This document shows, one piece after another, positions 48,301 through 55,405 of a DNA stretch of 57,114 bases. The stretch covers positions 1 through 57,114 of the IMG/VR virus record IMGVR_UViG_3300030104_002310; one strand, written 5' to 3'. The DNA is from a virus. Made by a program: the position numbers and the translations under genes. Below the pieces are notes generated by a model. It saw only the letters and a list, made by a program, of their open reading frames with translations, did no database searches and had not been told where the DNA came from. Every line of letters begins with the position of its first letter. The stretch's first letter is position 1.

Positions 48301-51300
48301 AATGGGTGGATACGATCCGTTTACTAAGTTTAATGGAATGACTATTGATAAAGCCAGAAGGAACGCTGCTGTATTAACCGATGCCTTAGAAGTTTTACAG
48401 GGAAGAAGATCTACAGAAAAACTCAGTGTTGCTATTGATAGACGTAACGTTGTTAGAAGAGGTACTTTAACTGAAGCTCCCATGAAGTTTGTTAAATTTT
48501 CTGATGAAATAAACGAAGAAGGAGCTAAAGACGCTAGGATGTTGTTAGCAGAAAATACTTTAGAAATGCTTCCTTTATCTGAAGACTCATTAAAGAAAAT
48601 TAATGCTCTTAGAAATACTTTTGATCCTTACGACGAAGCTGACTGGGCTAACGGTATTCAAGTTGCTATGATGGTTAGTAAAGACTCCGCTTATAACGTG
48701 TTTAAACAAAGAGTATTAGCTGAAGAAAGACTTTCAGCTAGGTCTAGAGATTCTAACCCAGACGAGTTTAATAAACAGTTTGATGCACGGTGGGAAAAAG
48801 TTAAACCAATTGTTGACGAGTTAAGAAATGAATTAAATATTCTTAATAGAGATAGCGACGTTGTTTCTAATTTCTTAAACAGAAACGATGTCTTCTTTGG
48901 TGAAACAGCTATTGATTCTACTACCCATGAAACTTTTAACAGTCTGTATTCTCAGAAAATTAAGATTGAGCAAGCTGTTCAAATGGAATTATTGAATAGA
49001 ACTCTTGTTCCTGATAACACTTCGTTTGACCGAGAAGTTCAGTTTATTAAACCAATGGCTGATCTAAATGGTATTATCCCTAGATCTGACGGTACTCAAC
49101 TTAAGCCTAACACTATTGATGCTCGTATTCAGGATTACCCAAAAACAGACGGTCACTTGATGTTAACGCATCGTTTAGATACGTTTGTTAATACTGGTAT
49201 TTTAAATAAAGATCAAGCGTCTGTTCTTAAATTAGCTTTTTGGAATTATGATACTGAAGCATTAGGTAAGATTTTTGACCCAATGAAAACAGATAGTCCT
49301 TTACGATTTGATGTTCTTGATGGTGTCGATTATATGGGTAAATACGAACAACTTAATAAAGCATTTACAGATGGAGTTGTACACAGAATTGGGCTTCTAA
49401 GAAATATGTCAAGTAAATTTGATGATCCTAGTTCTTTAGGTCCGGCTGCTGTTGTTCTTGAAGAAATTGGACATGCTCTGGGTCATAAATTAGATTCTGA
49501 TACTCAGATTAACTTTATTGAACGTGTTAAGAAAATTGAGATGGCTACAATTGAAGAAGCTGAAAAACTTCTTTATGGCGAAGGTGGTCCAAAGAATAAA
49601 AAACGTCTTGAACAATTAAGAGAAGATTTTAGACGTATTAAAGATATGGAAATTCCAGAAAACGCTGCCAAACGTACTGAGTTGTTTGGTGCTATGTTTG
49701 CTCTTAGTGGCTTACATAAAGCTAAAAATCAGTGGGATACTATTACTGACGGTGCTGCAACACAGACCGCTTTGTCTGACGCTCACTCTATTATTAAAAG
49801 TCTTGGTAAATTAGCTGATATTTCTGGCGTTGATGCTGATACCTTAAACGGTAAAAGCTTATTTACTGGTGTTGAAGAAACAATAAGATCTTCTATTAAC
49901 TTAGACGTTAGATTAAACAAAAGATCTCAGCCAACAGATGAAAACCGTTTAGACGAAAACCACGGGCCTCGACATGTTGATGTTGATGTTGCAAAACGAA
50001 ACGAAGACATTAGAAGAGCTAAGGTTGAAAAAGAAACTGACGATCTTATTGAACAAATCAGAGATCCAAGAACAGGTCAAGTTGATATTTCTCTTCTCGG
50101 TAACGCTGACAAAATGAGTGTTACTGTAAGAGATACGATTATTCTTCGTGTTATGGAAGACCACGTTAAACGATCTACTTCAGGATCAAGAGTTGATACG
50201 CCTTTTTCTTCTTACCTGTCTGCAATGGCCTTTGGTAAATTAACTCCTAATCAAGTAGCTAGATACGGTGAGCTATTGTCTAGCCCGTTTGGTATGAGGC
50301 AGTTTGCTTTTGCTACTGATGGTGAAATTCCGTTAACTGCCGCAGTTGAGCATTTGTTTAACGGTGCTGATTCTCAAAGTTACTTTACTACTGGTGCTTT
50401 CCAAGACGCTATGCCTACAATTCAAGGATTGGGTCTATACTTAAGAGGTGAGTTTGAGAAAGTTATCCCAGCACTTGCTCTTCTTAAAGGACAAAACATG
50501 ACCAAAGGACCGCTTGGACCTACCGGAGGAGAAACTACTCCGTGGTCCTTGTACTCTACTTTGTGGCGTGAAATGGTTATGGACTATCAAGGTAAAGATA
50601 GAGCTAAAGAAGTATTAGTAAACAAGCTTAAATCAATGAAAGATAACGATCCTGATTTTGTTAAATTCTTAGGAAACAAAAAGAAATCAGATGAGTTTTT
50701 AGATATTATGGCTGACACTGCTGATTCTTGGGCTAATCCAAAAGAAGGTTTGTGGGCAAGTATTGTAGATTCTATGGTTCAGGCTGGAATGGTTAAAGAA
50801 TCTAAACGAAACGATTTAATTGCTAATGCTGCTTATCCCATTAAGTTTAAGGACAGTATCTTTAAAAATATGACGGATATTGACGGCGATACTCCTAGAA
50901 GAGAACTTAGAAGAGCTATGGTAGACATAGTTAGAGGAAGGATGGAACACTCCGAAGATGTCGATATTGATATTCTTCAAATCGCATTAGCTGACGTATT
51001 ACCAAGCCCGTCTGAAAGAAGAGGCAAGAATCTTGAAACGTATATTAACAATCTTCCTAACGAAATTCAAGCTTTATTAAAAACTCCTGAAATTAAAGGT
51101 AACATTGATGTGTTACTCGGGAAAATTAGAAGGGGAGACATTACTCTTAAAGATTTAGGAGATGACGTAAGAACTAGGTATATGGATACTCTTAAAAGCG
51201 ATGATTTAGTTGGTAACGAAGATCCTCGTAAAAAAGCAATGCTTCTTGAGTTGTCTGAAGAGTTTAGAAATAAATTAGCTAAATCTCAAAAGACCTCTAC

Positions 51301-53467
51301 TTTAGACTTACAGCCTACAACGGCTGCTGAGTTTGTGGCTAATCGTTATATGAATAACATTGGTTCATCCAGTTATTCGTTTGCTGGTGATGCTTTCTTA
51401 TCCCCTAAACAACTTTGGGAAGACCCACGTATTGCTAAGTTCTTAGAAGATGATCCTATTTCTCTTTTAGATTCTGTTAAACGAGGTACTGCTGCTCAAG
51501 CTTTCGATAGAGCTACTTACAGTAATTACTTTGGTATTAAAGGTTTTGGAATGAAAGATCTTATTGAGCTTTACAAAAAAGCGGCTAATGGCGAAAACAC
51601 TCACCATGAGTTTAATATGATGTTTATGACTAAAGATATGACTTTAGATGAGCATAAACGAACAATGACTCACGATGAGCGTCAGAAGTTTAAAGCGGGT
51701 ATTGATCACATTGACAGCATGTACAAATACTCAGTAGGTACTTTATCTACTCTTGATAACCCTCATGCTGCTCCTTTCTTAAGTATTATTAACGTTATTA
51801 GTGAGTTAGGTACAGCTTTATCTATCGCCCCTCGTCTTGCTATTGCAACGGCTATCGAAGAAACGCCTATGTCTATCGGCAGCGTTCTTAAAGATAACTT
51901 GTTGGGAGCTAAGAGAGAAATGCAAGATGTTCTCGCTATAGCTAAAAGCACTAAAGATATTCATGAAACCTTAGAGGGTTTAGGCCATATTACATCTTCT
52001 GTTATGCACCAAGCAGCAGCCCTTGCGGCTAAAATGGGTGATGACGGTTCAGGATCATACGGCGTTACAGATAAAAAGAAAATTAAACAAATCTACAAAT
52101 TCTTGTCTACTGGTATGAACAAACAGGTTATGGCAGCACGAAGTTTAGGTGCCATGCAGTACGTTCATAGATTAGATAGTATTTTCTCTAATATTGCGGG
52201 AGATATCTCAATTAAAGCAGAAGATACAGCTAGAGGCAAGAGCATGTCGTTTATGCGTCAAGGCACTGGAGGTTTCCACGTTAACGCAGATGAAATTTAC
52301 TTAAGATTACAAGAACAATTTGACGGTGACTTTACTAATATCACTTTAGATGAATTTAAGAAAACAACTAAAGAATTAGGAATTGATGAAGAAATTTCAA
52401 GAGATATTTTAGAGGCTGTTAAAATGGGCTTGTTTGAAGAAGACAAATACCAGTTCTTTAGAAACATGTGGGTTGAAAATCGTGAGCAAATTTTAAGAAC
52501 GGGAGTTCCTTTTGATAAATTACGATTAAAAATTACGGCTGATTACGATCAACACGTAAGAGCAGGTAAAGATGGAGATGCTGTGCGAACTAGAAAACTA
52601 CAAGCTTTGAACGCTATTAGAGAGCTTGTGTTTACTGCTTCCACTAAGTTTGCTAAACAGCCCTCATTAAGTACTCAGCCTTTAGGGGCTAGAAACGCTG
52701 GTGTGTTGGCTACCTTCTTTACACGCCTTACAACCTATGCTTCGTCTTCTGCTAATACCTTAAGAAGAGCTATGTTTGTTGGTCCGTCTACGTTTGCTGC
52801 TGCCTTTACTGCTCACATGATTACGGGATGGTTATACTATAAGCTTATTCAGCTTCAGGGTTTCCGTACTATCGAAGAAATGAAGAGAGAATTACAAAAA
52901 GACCCAATGGGTGAATTAACTGATGCTGTAATGTCTGTTCCGTTCCTTGGAGCTAACCAAATGGTTATCAGTATGCTTCTTCAGATGATGCGCGGAGAAC
53001 GACCTGTGAACTCCAAGCCTTACGATATTGCTGCTCTTAATGCGGCTAACACTCTCTTACAGTTACCCGTAAGAGTTACAAAAGCTGTTCAAGATATTAT
53101 TAACGGTGATTGGGAAAAAGGAACGGCTAACCTTGCCCAAAGAATGCCTGTTCCCCATGCGTGGGCCTTAGCTATTGCTTTAAGAAATGCCGGAGCATTT
53201 GAAAAGGACGTTCAAATTGGTAGGCTTAGTCCTAAGTATAGAGGACAACTTAAACCACAGCCTATCCAACCTCCTGCTAGATCTGAAGTTACTAAGAACC
53301 CAATTAATACATCTGTATTAGAACCTCAGGTTGAAGTAGGTAAACCTCAGGTAACTCCTGAGCATACCAACCCAGAGACAGGTATGACAACTCCTTCATC
53401 TGTAGAAGAAGACAGAGTTGGAGAACTTTTAAAAGAATTAGAAAGTAAAGGGTTTGAACCAGTGTAA
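39308..53467 (+). CDS. Giant internal virion protein, T7 gp16-like position
   Basis: A 4,719-residue protein taking a quarter of the window; T7 gp16 is 1,318. Position after gp14- and gp15-like genes fits a conduit protein. Visible parts: a globular N-terminus; hydrophobic Gly/Ala helices around residues 384-420 and 580-600; a highly charged probable coiled coil at about 795-975; long helical regions; at residues 3385-3393 EEIGHALGH, which resembles a zinc-protease HExxH motif with the first His replaced by Glu; and near 4460-4520 TFFTRLTTYASSS plus a membrane-type segment followed by a Pro-rich tail. I saw no RNA polymerase or transglycosylase motif. The frame is unbroken over 14.2 kb, so it is under selection. 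It is probably a polyvalent ejected protein; functions unknown. Confidence 0.75.
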   Translation: MSNFTANSQWFKDYVQSIEIAEFNKERPKRNFKDYRKEQTIASRVENERFMNDFSSLVSLVPEYDYTDELADSKENLLGMFRLNFSEQTERNAARDAKRDELASLVTDEQRTVYDTTQTSIITDLKEATKNNTPLWQVMNPDDFVWKDTGEATTRLYDTTNGYSMSQYTTFTTADTYKSWFGATRRVKMGGAQRLQLNESLADSFRKIATEAKIRWDFEGPIAEANGLTIKQYIDEAIAENPDQWWFFRNIGDLFYTTEQGNQIDGRVAPWNSSMLSERLLSMTDENWTSEGGDRDKLLAIFKMDENEIGPTGIIEGDVRKFIAENPTLIEDLQNSNNGWQFISALNKRKSERVIGNYLTENNNSYGAAGFMNLLGYGFTTDPAIALDIAATVGLTIATGGGYVGVRAAAGVLQIGSKLKFGLSIAKSAKKAKHFKRMVKRAHDGKTVGRYRAASAVGKTLRGIGEATMFSRRLLPTQIVSELFFPSLKFLRHSRAMKKGDDAADAATSWWKYLKNENYLGDSVGRRMLHRSIGGAMEGVVWGSIEYGVMEDYQDRTNSLIFGNDAAAALALDRDRSGAYGHMLMFGVAFGGLGGPLIGETFTQVGKIPQGMMIGGMKMSQWADQVLSPGGQEAMGYAKAPFAKRFGARIVQGTGNAVTWLGGGNQYSVEQQYLMYKALSKISQTELLKMAEADDNGVAMTKVLQDIEDRISKYQWAASEAGLDIREAFKSAEDVMDGKPEKERTSSAFIKQVEDHLEGQEIAARGKAGFRSRVRQAVLAEFQERMRSGQDVGIMEKAMEEADPNNPPSDPEVSNLNKTVTDIQEESAKVSKEREAVVQEQARRKEGLEPDEPARTPEQIEGEFAEQVKLRDEETIAAKTEENNKAKAELKELNKSKRKGVSKKQFKKDNPRVEELETTIRETDKFLADAEEAKKVSIEEAEAKKNAELEEAKKDLQNLSDDELTERLNDLDVILGERLYELESEAYAYWQANPEKFVKYIAYFRKKVLEERLNGDTPNANGMPPMFAAIDGLEVDGAVNMIQLFAPGTYFTRDELIRVRRQLKTEDQRFITAALEGSQDGEFDLTKAEARALTTRIKDILVEEAVNKDYTSEEMRFMNAIINEPSAETIEKAFASTRVETYVNNMMIDAAKNNKVLTADDLMLYNQDPELVIETFVKAKQDLAKLMVEVRDGNYTTILRSQGKNVLDTLGEGVEGYKKSGKGITNKWKADFLAKYFSENEEFTATKAEMLEVFEVNDEFVGPTLQQPARTSEQMDLVKARIKDLLEDVVNQQAEKIKMSEVRARRKRAGYAKQREKAQNAYAKWYESSTKLSNKTKADQDKVVFQRARNKLKEMRDSINKAVDAEWENGTIKADWIARQSKRLDVQYRPNFAHARPLVKVLSMLQAHLLGTARWKRDSLSGFFVDTTITRKDLISILETAEEGYGFIANIDEIAIGARVGEGYDGEKVIQALLTKLKSTDQTLGNVLSAGFEKNLGIHFGKKLPYATDVFGSRGDLRNLMTSLKGQLEGKQAYARGKAGAGEYAGNRGDGNIDEATWNSSFNEEFITRLGYIATEGSQRARNLLAALDGLSPEKQIATALKFINEFIPEGQNKLKSFSQLGGGTEAIDWVGPKRAAQAVLSALSTERPYANKVAESYVVKGERNRPERARRLSNIDEDGIYIQHDSDPIIQRNYERATADHAMNWLLKKLDNPDLDAEARKDIYKKLQAWLEDFPEQAVLNDAVRAAIPQQGLSFVPRWMVTGPDADIIGKNFGTGIEGQIQYNLAMSKVNTPALMATIHDAIFVGLPSMMTKSGDVAASPSWNFKVGDDHVLRGIGFGFQTLIARKGSFEDALNHVHQIMYEYKGLVEEARTSYNKLEKATVEGVVGKTFDTNDEFVGWMAQEFPKLDTAKKEAVIKELFPALASSYMDADSSGSNIMLALVMGQDTDFGNLWKTIKEADEGNKDVYNEAHSEAVINAYKHVESYVLERIEKRDFNGKAGLEEVYNDLGKVFTVLKDEGLSKEILKSPVMTDSYGIGVAKMKESIIESFGKPSVKEELIKRGLFTEEDYDAKIYQLSDTLATLLSKGVDSKLGGWIKQSLFAKGGLDNKKLGEILNNWRRTESGQRVRTGDEQRSVADSNNFMSDMTSGSTTANFKAGNSEEISMFDNMFDEVTRQISVLAEITGDVESAKAHVNNLVNLITDDLKGDKNVEKLMAEGKFAEAQREIDIAFNKMSEESVMVKALNSYMAQGYGFDETAFRGQLEAILGKGKADTINQILGRLNPLARQAMKGQMFRQLAISAETRNFVKNNFDQIADKILRLQAEESPLGLGKLVMEPLSEEDIRQRTILQAVKELSEIYDLEKLELEVGGERFKNLTWEDYFKQWEKDSGTGLEIRAAAIDAFKNVRWKAMLDEIDQRLAENKESNDAEVMSLEMQKEAIEQTMKMLARIIDATNEGRPTDAAKRLELVTESRNVVNTGSMPGLLGALPQTTTRRFEGAPIPILRMAQLEQTAEVKQLRSLERGAQQADTTKAVFSDAELSRPLSPEDLADVQTYKGSMYDVPLASKPIYGLQDSPSPFIAAELLQAELTNFANQVGGVAKKYLSEGNFFKLYNTHRHYVAAQEAMKADTVYRDIAKSLSEKREQLLKDRPTSDALDTESFLNQSEDYVNLKLELDKAQDNALMVRNEVLAIDGSWAKDVEERAWSIMSMSGETLETVSNGRTWGEAVNKTALDNQRSGNMIAWLAPPAKTPGEVILDGSNTAKLRYEDKSETAMLPRSAHSVDASAGLYMSNYIQVTGWFEGLKSILKREPTSREITVFARWADAKARFDVDEQNKLLSNFGKEIAPYKDLTEKQLTDIMGRGQDIAAQNFRDANNAIAYMAKPVIREQVKESLKAQLGDDFEAKVAERTGGLTLEELMNFKRKLTDENTTIFVNPLGVVIAPHKVVGDGIVNLTMQERVLALQGIQNQTVVDRMRLATMFDRKLPMNSELSSRMGGYDPFTKFNGMTIDKARRNAAVLTDALEVLQGRRSTEKLSVAIDRRNVVRRGTLTEAPMKFVKFSDEINEEGAKDARMLLAENTLEMLPLSEDSLKKINALRNTFDPYDEADWANGIQVAMMVSKDSAYNVFKQRVLAEERLSARSRDSNPDEFNKQFDARWEKVKPIVDELRNELNILNRDSDVVSNFLNRNDVFFGETAIDSTTHETFNSLYSQKIKIEQAVQMELLNRTLVPDNTSFDREVQFIKPMADLNGIIPRSDGTQLKPNTIDARIQDYPKTDGHLMLTHRLDTFVNTGILNKDQASVLKLAFWNYDTEALGKIFDPMKTDSPLRFDVLDGVDYMGKYEQLNKAFTDGVVHRIGLLRNMSSKFDDPSSLGPAAVVLEEIGHALGHKLDSDTQINFIERVKKIEMATIEEAEKLLYGEGGPKNKKRLEQLREDFRRIKDMEIPENAAKRTELFGAMFALSGLHKAKNQWDTITDGAATQTALSDAHSIIKSLGKLADISGVDADTLNGKSLFTGVEETIRSSINLDVRLNKRSQPTDENRLDENHGPRHVDVDVAKRNEDIRRAKVEKETDDLIEQIRDPRTGQVDISLLGNADKMSVTVRDTIILRVMEDHVKRSTSGSRVDTPFSSYLSAMAFGKLTPNQVARYGELLSSPFGMRQFAFATDGEIPLTAAVEHLFNGADSQSYFTTGAFQDAMPTIQGLGLYLRGEFEKVIPALALLKGQNMTKGPLGPTGGETTPWSLYSTLWREMVMDYQGKDRAKEVLVNKLKSMKDNDPDFVKFLGNKKKSDEFLDIMADTADSWANPKEGLWASIVDSMVQAGMVKESKRNDLIANAAYPIKFKDSIFKNMTDIDGDTPRRELRRAMVDIVRGRMEHSEDVDIDILQIALADVLPSPSERRGKNLETYINNLPNEIQALLKTPEIKGNIDVLLGKIRRGDITLKDLGDDVRTRYMDTLKSDDLVGNEDPRKKAMLLELSEEFRNKLAKSQKTSTLDLQPTTAAEFVANRYMNNIGSSSYSFAGDAFLSPKQLWEDPRIAKFLEDDPISLLDSVKRGTAAQAFDRATYSNYFGIKGFGMKDLIELYKKAANGENTHHEFNMMFMTKDMTLDEHKRTMTHDERQKFKAGIDHIDSMYKYSVGTLSTLDNPHAAPFLSIINVISELGTALSIAPRLAIATAIEETPMSIGSVLKDNLLGAKREMQDVLAIAKSTKDIHETLEGLGHITSSVMHQAAALAAKMGDDGSGSYGVTDKKKIKQIYKFLSTGMNKQVMAARSLGAMQYVHRLDSIFSNIAGDISIKAEDTARGKSMSFMRQGTGGFHVNADEIYLRLQEQFDGDFTNITLDEFKKTTKELGIDEEISRDILEAVKMGLFEEDKYQFFRNMWVENREQILRTGVPFDKLRLKITADYDQHVRAGKDGDAVRTRKLQALNAIRELVFTASTKFAKQPSLSTQPLGARNAGVLATFFTRLTTYASSSANTLRRAMFVGPSTFAAAFTAHMITGWLYYKLIQLQGFRTIEEMKRELQKDPMGELTDAVMSVPFLGANQMVISMLLQMMRGERPVNSKPYDIAALNAANTLLQLPVRVTKAVQDIINGDWEKGTANLAQRMPVPHAWALAIALRNAGAFEKDVQIGRLSPKYRGQLKPQPIQPPARSEVTKNPINTSVLEPQVEVGKPQVTPEHTNPETGMTTPSSVEEDRVGELLKELESKGFEPV

Positions 53468-53526
53468 ATTAAAAACCCAGTGTATTGTAACTAAAGGTTA
53501 CTCACTACATATTTTATTTGTTATTT

Positions 53527-53550
53527 TATAATTAGGGATCACTATAGATA
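53527..53550 (+). promoter_or_regulatory. Promoter-like region at head of early module
   Basis: In the 98-base gap after the giant gene there is a perfect TATAAT (53527-53532) with a weak ACTACA 17 bases upstream, a possible host sigma70-type promoter. Overlapping it, ATTAGGGATCACTATAGATA (53531-53550) resembles promoters of T7-family single-subunit RNA polymerases, which share a CACTATAG core. A further TCACTACA lies at 53502-53509. GTAAC/GTTAC inverted repeats at about 53486-53500 may be a weak terminator of the late operon. Confidence 0.55.
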
Positions 53551-53565
53551 ACCGGGGGGATAACT

Positions 53566-53772
53566 ATGGAAGAGATCATTATTACTATTGCAATCAGTAT
53601 TGCTGGACCCGCTCTGCTGGGTATCTTTGGGCTGATCTGGAGGTTATCCGCCAAGGTGAGCCTTCATGAAAAAATGATTGAAGCACACGACAGGCGTATC
53701 AGGGATAACCTGAGCCGCCTTCAGAAACTAGACGATAAACAATACTCTATTGTTAAAAATATTAAAATGTAA
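53566..53772 (+). CDS. Small membrane protein with coiled coil
   Basis: A 68-residue protein. Residues about 3-25 (EIIITIAISIAGPALLGIFG) form one membrane segment; the rest, from SLHEKMIEAHDRRIRDNLSRL on, is a charged coiled coil. A run of six G upstream of the ATG gives a strong ribosome-binding signal. It has the same layout as the protein at 28052-28231. As the first gene after the promoter-like region it may be early expressed; a membrane role such as superinfection exclusion or a holin accessory is possible, but nothing specific can be said. Confidence 0.7.
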   Translation: MEEIIITIAISIAGPALLGIFGLIWRLSAKVSLHEKMIEAHDRRIRDNLSRLQKLDDKQYSIVKNIKM

Positions 53773-53809
53773 TTTTACTGGCCCCTTGGGCCGCTGTCAG
53801 GAGTCTACC

Positions 53810-54346
53810 GTGATTAAGTACCTTGTTCTGGCTACGCTTCCGTTGTTACCTATGGATGATACCGATAACGATAATTCAATAATGGACTATCAAATCTATC
53901 AGAATGGTCCTCGTACTGTGTACGAAGGGGCTGCTAAACTCAAGTGGGACGAAAACGTAAATGCTTGTGTTGAATACACTTTCGATCTCGTACCGGGGCG
54001 GTTGGCGGGATCTGCTATCTCTTCCGATCCGGGTCAACCGATGCTTCCTTTCGATGAGGTCTTGATCTTTGATGATGAGATCTACGTTAGTTGGGAGCGG
54101 AACCGCACTGACTTATGGGATACCCCTACGGAGTGCCACCGGAGATTCTACTTTTTTGTTATTAAAACAGAGTTTAATGCTGATGACCTTGGGAAGCTCC
54201 TAAGTGACTGGGGACCGCCGAGGCTTATCGATAACCCTTGGCCTGAACCGGACTCGACCTACGTGTCACCTTGGGATCTCAATCTGGATACTGTGGTGGA
54301 CGGAAAAGACTTAGCGATTCTTTTGGCGGGATGGAAAATCGATTAG
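53810..54346 (+). CDS. Secreted-looking protein with dockerin-like repeats
   Basis: A 178-residue protein from GTG 53810, chosen because CAGGAG lies 6 bases upstream; an upstream TTG frame start at 53750 has no signal. MIKYLVLATLPLLPM resembles a short signal peptide or membrane anchor. The C-terminal DLNLDTVVDGKDLAILLAGW (from residue 156) has the DxNxDxxVxxxDLxxL loop-helix of type I dockerins, with Asp156, Asn158, Asp160 and Asp167 as calcium ligands. EFNADDLGKLLSDWG (from 121) looks like a degenerate first repeat. Endings of this form are very frequent in planctomycete proteins. The middle (about 25-115) is unrecognised. Possibly host-derived. Confidence 0.7.
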   Translation: MIKYLVLATLPLLPMDDTDNDNSIMDYQIYQNGPRTVYEGAAKLKWDENVNACVEYTFDLVPGRLAGSAISSDPGQPMLPFDEVLIFDDEIYVSWERNRTDLWDTPTECHRRFYFFVIKTEFNADDLGKLLSDWGPPRLIDNPWPEPDSTYVSPWDLNLDTVVDGKDLAILLAGWKID

Positions 54347-54410
54347 GGGGTCGGGAATTTACAGAGGGGTAAATATGAACAACTGTGTTCAGTTTCCCCC
54401 CTTACCCCCC

Positions 54411-54426
54411 GATTCTGAAAGGAATC
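54411..54426 (+). promoter_or_regulatory. Shine-Dalgarno hairpin (early family, copy 1)
   Basis: GATTC (54411-54415) pairs with GAATC (54422-54426) around TGAAAG, so the AAAGGA ribosome-binding sequence lies in the loop and 3' arm, 5 bases before ATG 54432. This supports 54432 as the start of the following gene. Confidence 0.65.
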
Positions 54427-54431
54427 AAACA

Positions 54432-55019
54432 ATGTCGTATTCATTTGACTGCTTCTGTACTGCGTTCTCTATGCTTGTTCATGCTATTGCTGGTAATAAA
54501 TCTACCCTTGACGCAAAAGCCGACAAAGAAAAGGCTGCAAAGCTTGCTCTTGAATTCTTTAAGCAAATGGGACTTGATGTTATTACCCCGCTTAATCGAA
54601 TTCGCGGTGCGGTCAAGCACGAGTTGCTTGGCGGCACGGCTGATTACCTTGTAATCCACTTCCCTACACAGTGGATTTGCATTAAGGGTTATGTCTATAG
54701 GGTGACTACCATCTGTGAGGTCCATCAGTATAGGATCGAGAAAGCTCAGGACGCAAGAGACTGGGCTTTCGAGGTTGAGAAGCCTTGGCGATTCCAGACT
54801 ATTGTTTGGGATGGCGAGACCGGCGAACAAGTTGGCTATGAATTTGAAAGTGACTGCTACGAAGATGTCACTGATATGCAGATGATTACCCAAGCCACCA
54901 GTGATTTTGTCGAAGCCGAAGTGCAAGAAATTGTAAAGCAAGTCACTGATGAGGTCGTTGAAGAAGTATGTGATGACCTTCGTCGCGCCGGTATTCTTGA
55001 CGATGACCGGATGAACTAA
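54432..55019 (+). CDS. Unknown early protein
   Basis: A 195-residue protein that I do not recognise. The start at 54432 has the same hairpin-type ribosome-binding site as its neighbours. An in-frame ATG at 54375 also follows a GAGGGG sequence and would add 19 residues, so two starts may be used. It begins with a Cys/Phe-rich helix, has a VIHFPTQWICIKGYVY beta region near residue 75, and ends in an acidic helical stretch with many Val/Glu (about 155-190). No catalytic motif was seen. G+C is higher than in the late genes. Confidence 0.7.
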   Translation: MSYSFDCFCTAFSMLVHAIAGNKSTLDAKADKEKAAKLALEFFKQMGLDVITPLNRIRGAVKHELLGGTADYLVIHFPTQWICIKGYVYRVTTICEVHQYRIEKAQDARDWAFEVEKPWRFQTIVWDGETGEQVGYEFESDCYEDVTDMQMITQATSDFVEAEVQEIVKQVTDEVVEEVCDDLRRAGILDDDRMN

Positions 55020-55020
55020 A

Positions 55021-55095
55021 CTCGACTGAGCGAGTATAAACAGCCATTAGGCTCAGTGCGTCGGGCTGTACCCATAACTGGGTACGGCTCGGGTT
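55021..55095 (+). ncRNA. Structured early leader element, copy 1
   Basis: Alignable base for base with 56225-56295 (roughly three quarters identical over the first 60 bases): CTCG, CTGAGCGAGTATAAA, TTAGGCTCAG and ACCC...CTGGGT are shared. CTGAGC (55026-55031) can pair with GCTCAG (55051-55056). GCTGTACCC (55065-55073) pairs with GGGTACGGC (55080-55088) around a six-base loop. The stem is kept in the other copy through a T-A to C-G change, which supports an RNA structure. TATAAA could also be a -10 box, though no -35 is apparent. Confidence 0.5.
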
Positions 55096-55103
55096 GGATT
55101 TTG

Positions 55104-55115
55104 TTTCCACTATCA
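55104..55115 (+). repeat. TTTCCACTATCA box, copy 1
   Basis: TTTCCACTATCA after a T-rich stretch and 3 bases before the Shine-Dalgarno hairpin of the next gene. The other copies are at 55448, 56452 and 57103. The box resembles the CACTATA core of T7-family promoters. Confidence 0.6.
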
Positions 55116-55118
55116 CTC

Positions 55119-55134
55119 GATTCTGAAAGGAATC
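55119..55134 (+). promoter_or_regulatory. Shine-Dalgarno hairpin (early family, copy 2)
   Basis: GATTC (55119-55123) pairs with GAATC (55130-55134) around TGAAAG, 4 bases before ATG 55139. It is identical in sequence to the copy at 54411. Confidence 0.65.
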
Positions 55135-55138
55135 AACT

Positions 55139-55399
55139 ATGATTGGTCACTACGATGCCGTTCGCGTTATTATCCGTGCTCTGTTGCATAAGGAGGACAG
55201 GCCGTCTGATGTGCTCCTAGAGATCCTCAATATGGCTATGACACGCCTTGCTGAAGAGCGTGAAGTGGTCTGCGAGGAAGGCCCAATTTGGGCACCCGAT
55301 GGCATGGACAGACGCTTGTCTGAAATCGAAGACAAGACATACGCGCTTCTTGACTGCATCGAAAAGCTTAAGCAGCCGTACGTTAACAGGGATTTCTGA
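55139..55399 (+). CDS. Unknown small early protein
   Basis: An 86-residue, largely helical protein (MIGHYDAVRVIIRALLHKED, then a LLEILNMAMTRLAEERE helix) ending in a KTYALLDCIEKLKQP helix. No motif recognised. Its start is set by the hairpin-type ribosome-binding site and its end by a rho-independent terminator just downstream, making it a single-gene unit. Helix-only proteins of this size in early regions are often host-protein inhibitors, but this is general experience, not evidence. Confidence 0.7.
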   Translation: MIGHYDAVRVIIRALLHKEDRPSDVLLEILNMAMTRLAEEREVVCEEGPIWAPDGMDRRLSEIEDKTYALLDCIEKLKQPYVNRDF

Positions 55400-55405
55400 T
55401 CACCC

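Noticed and set aside
39308-53467. Giant protein as an N4-type virion RNA polymerase
   Set aside because: Although N4 packages a very large polymerase, I could not recognise single-subunit polymerase motifs, and the position matches T7 gp16.
54441-54941. 166-residue reverse frame in the early region
   Set aside because: Opposite a gene that has a good leader hairpin; no Shine-Dalgarno sequence and no motif.
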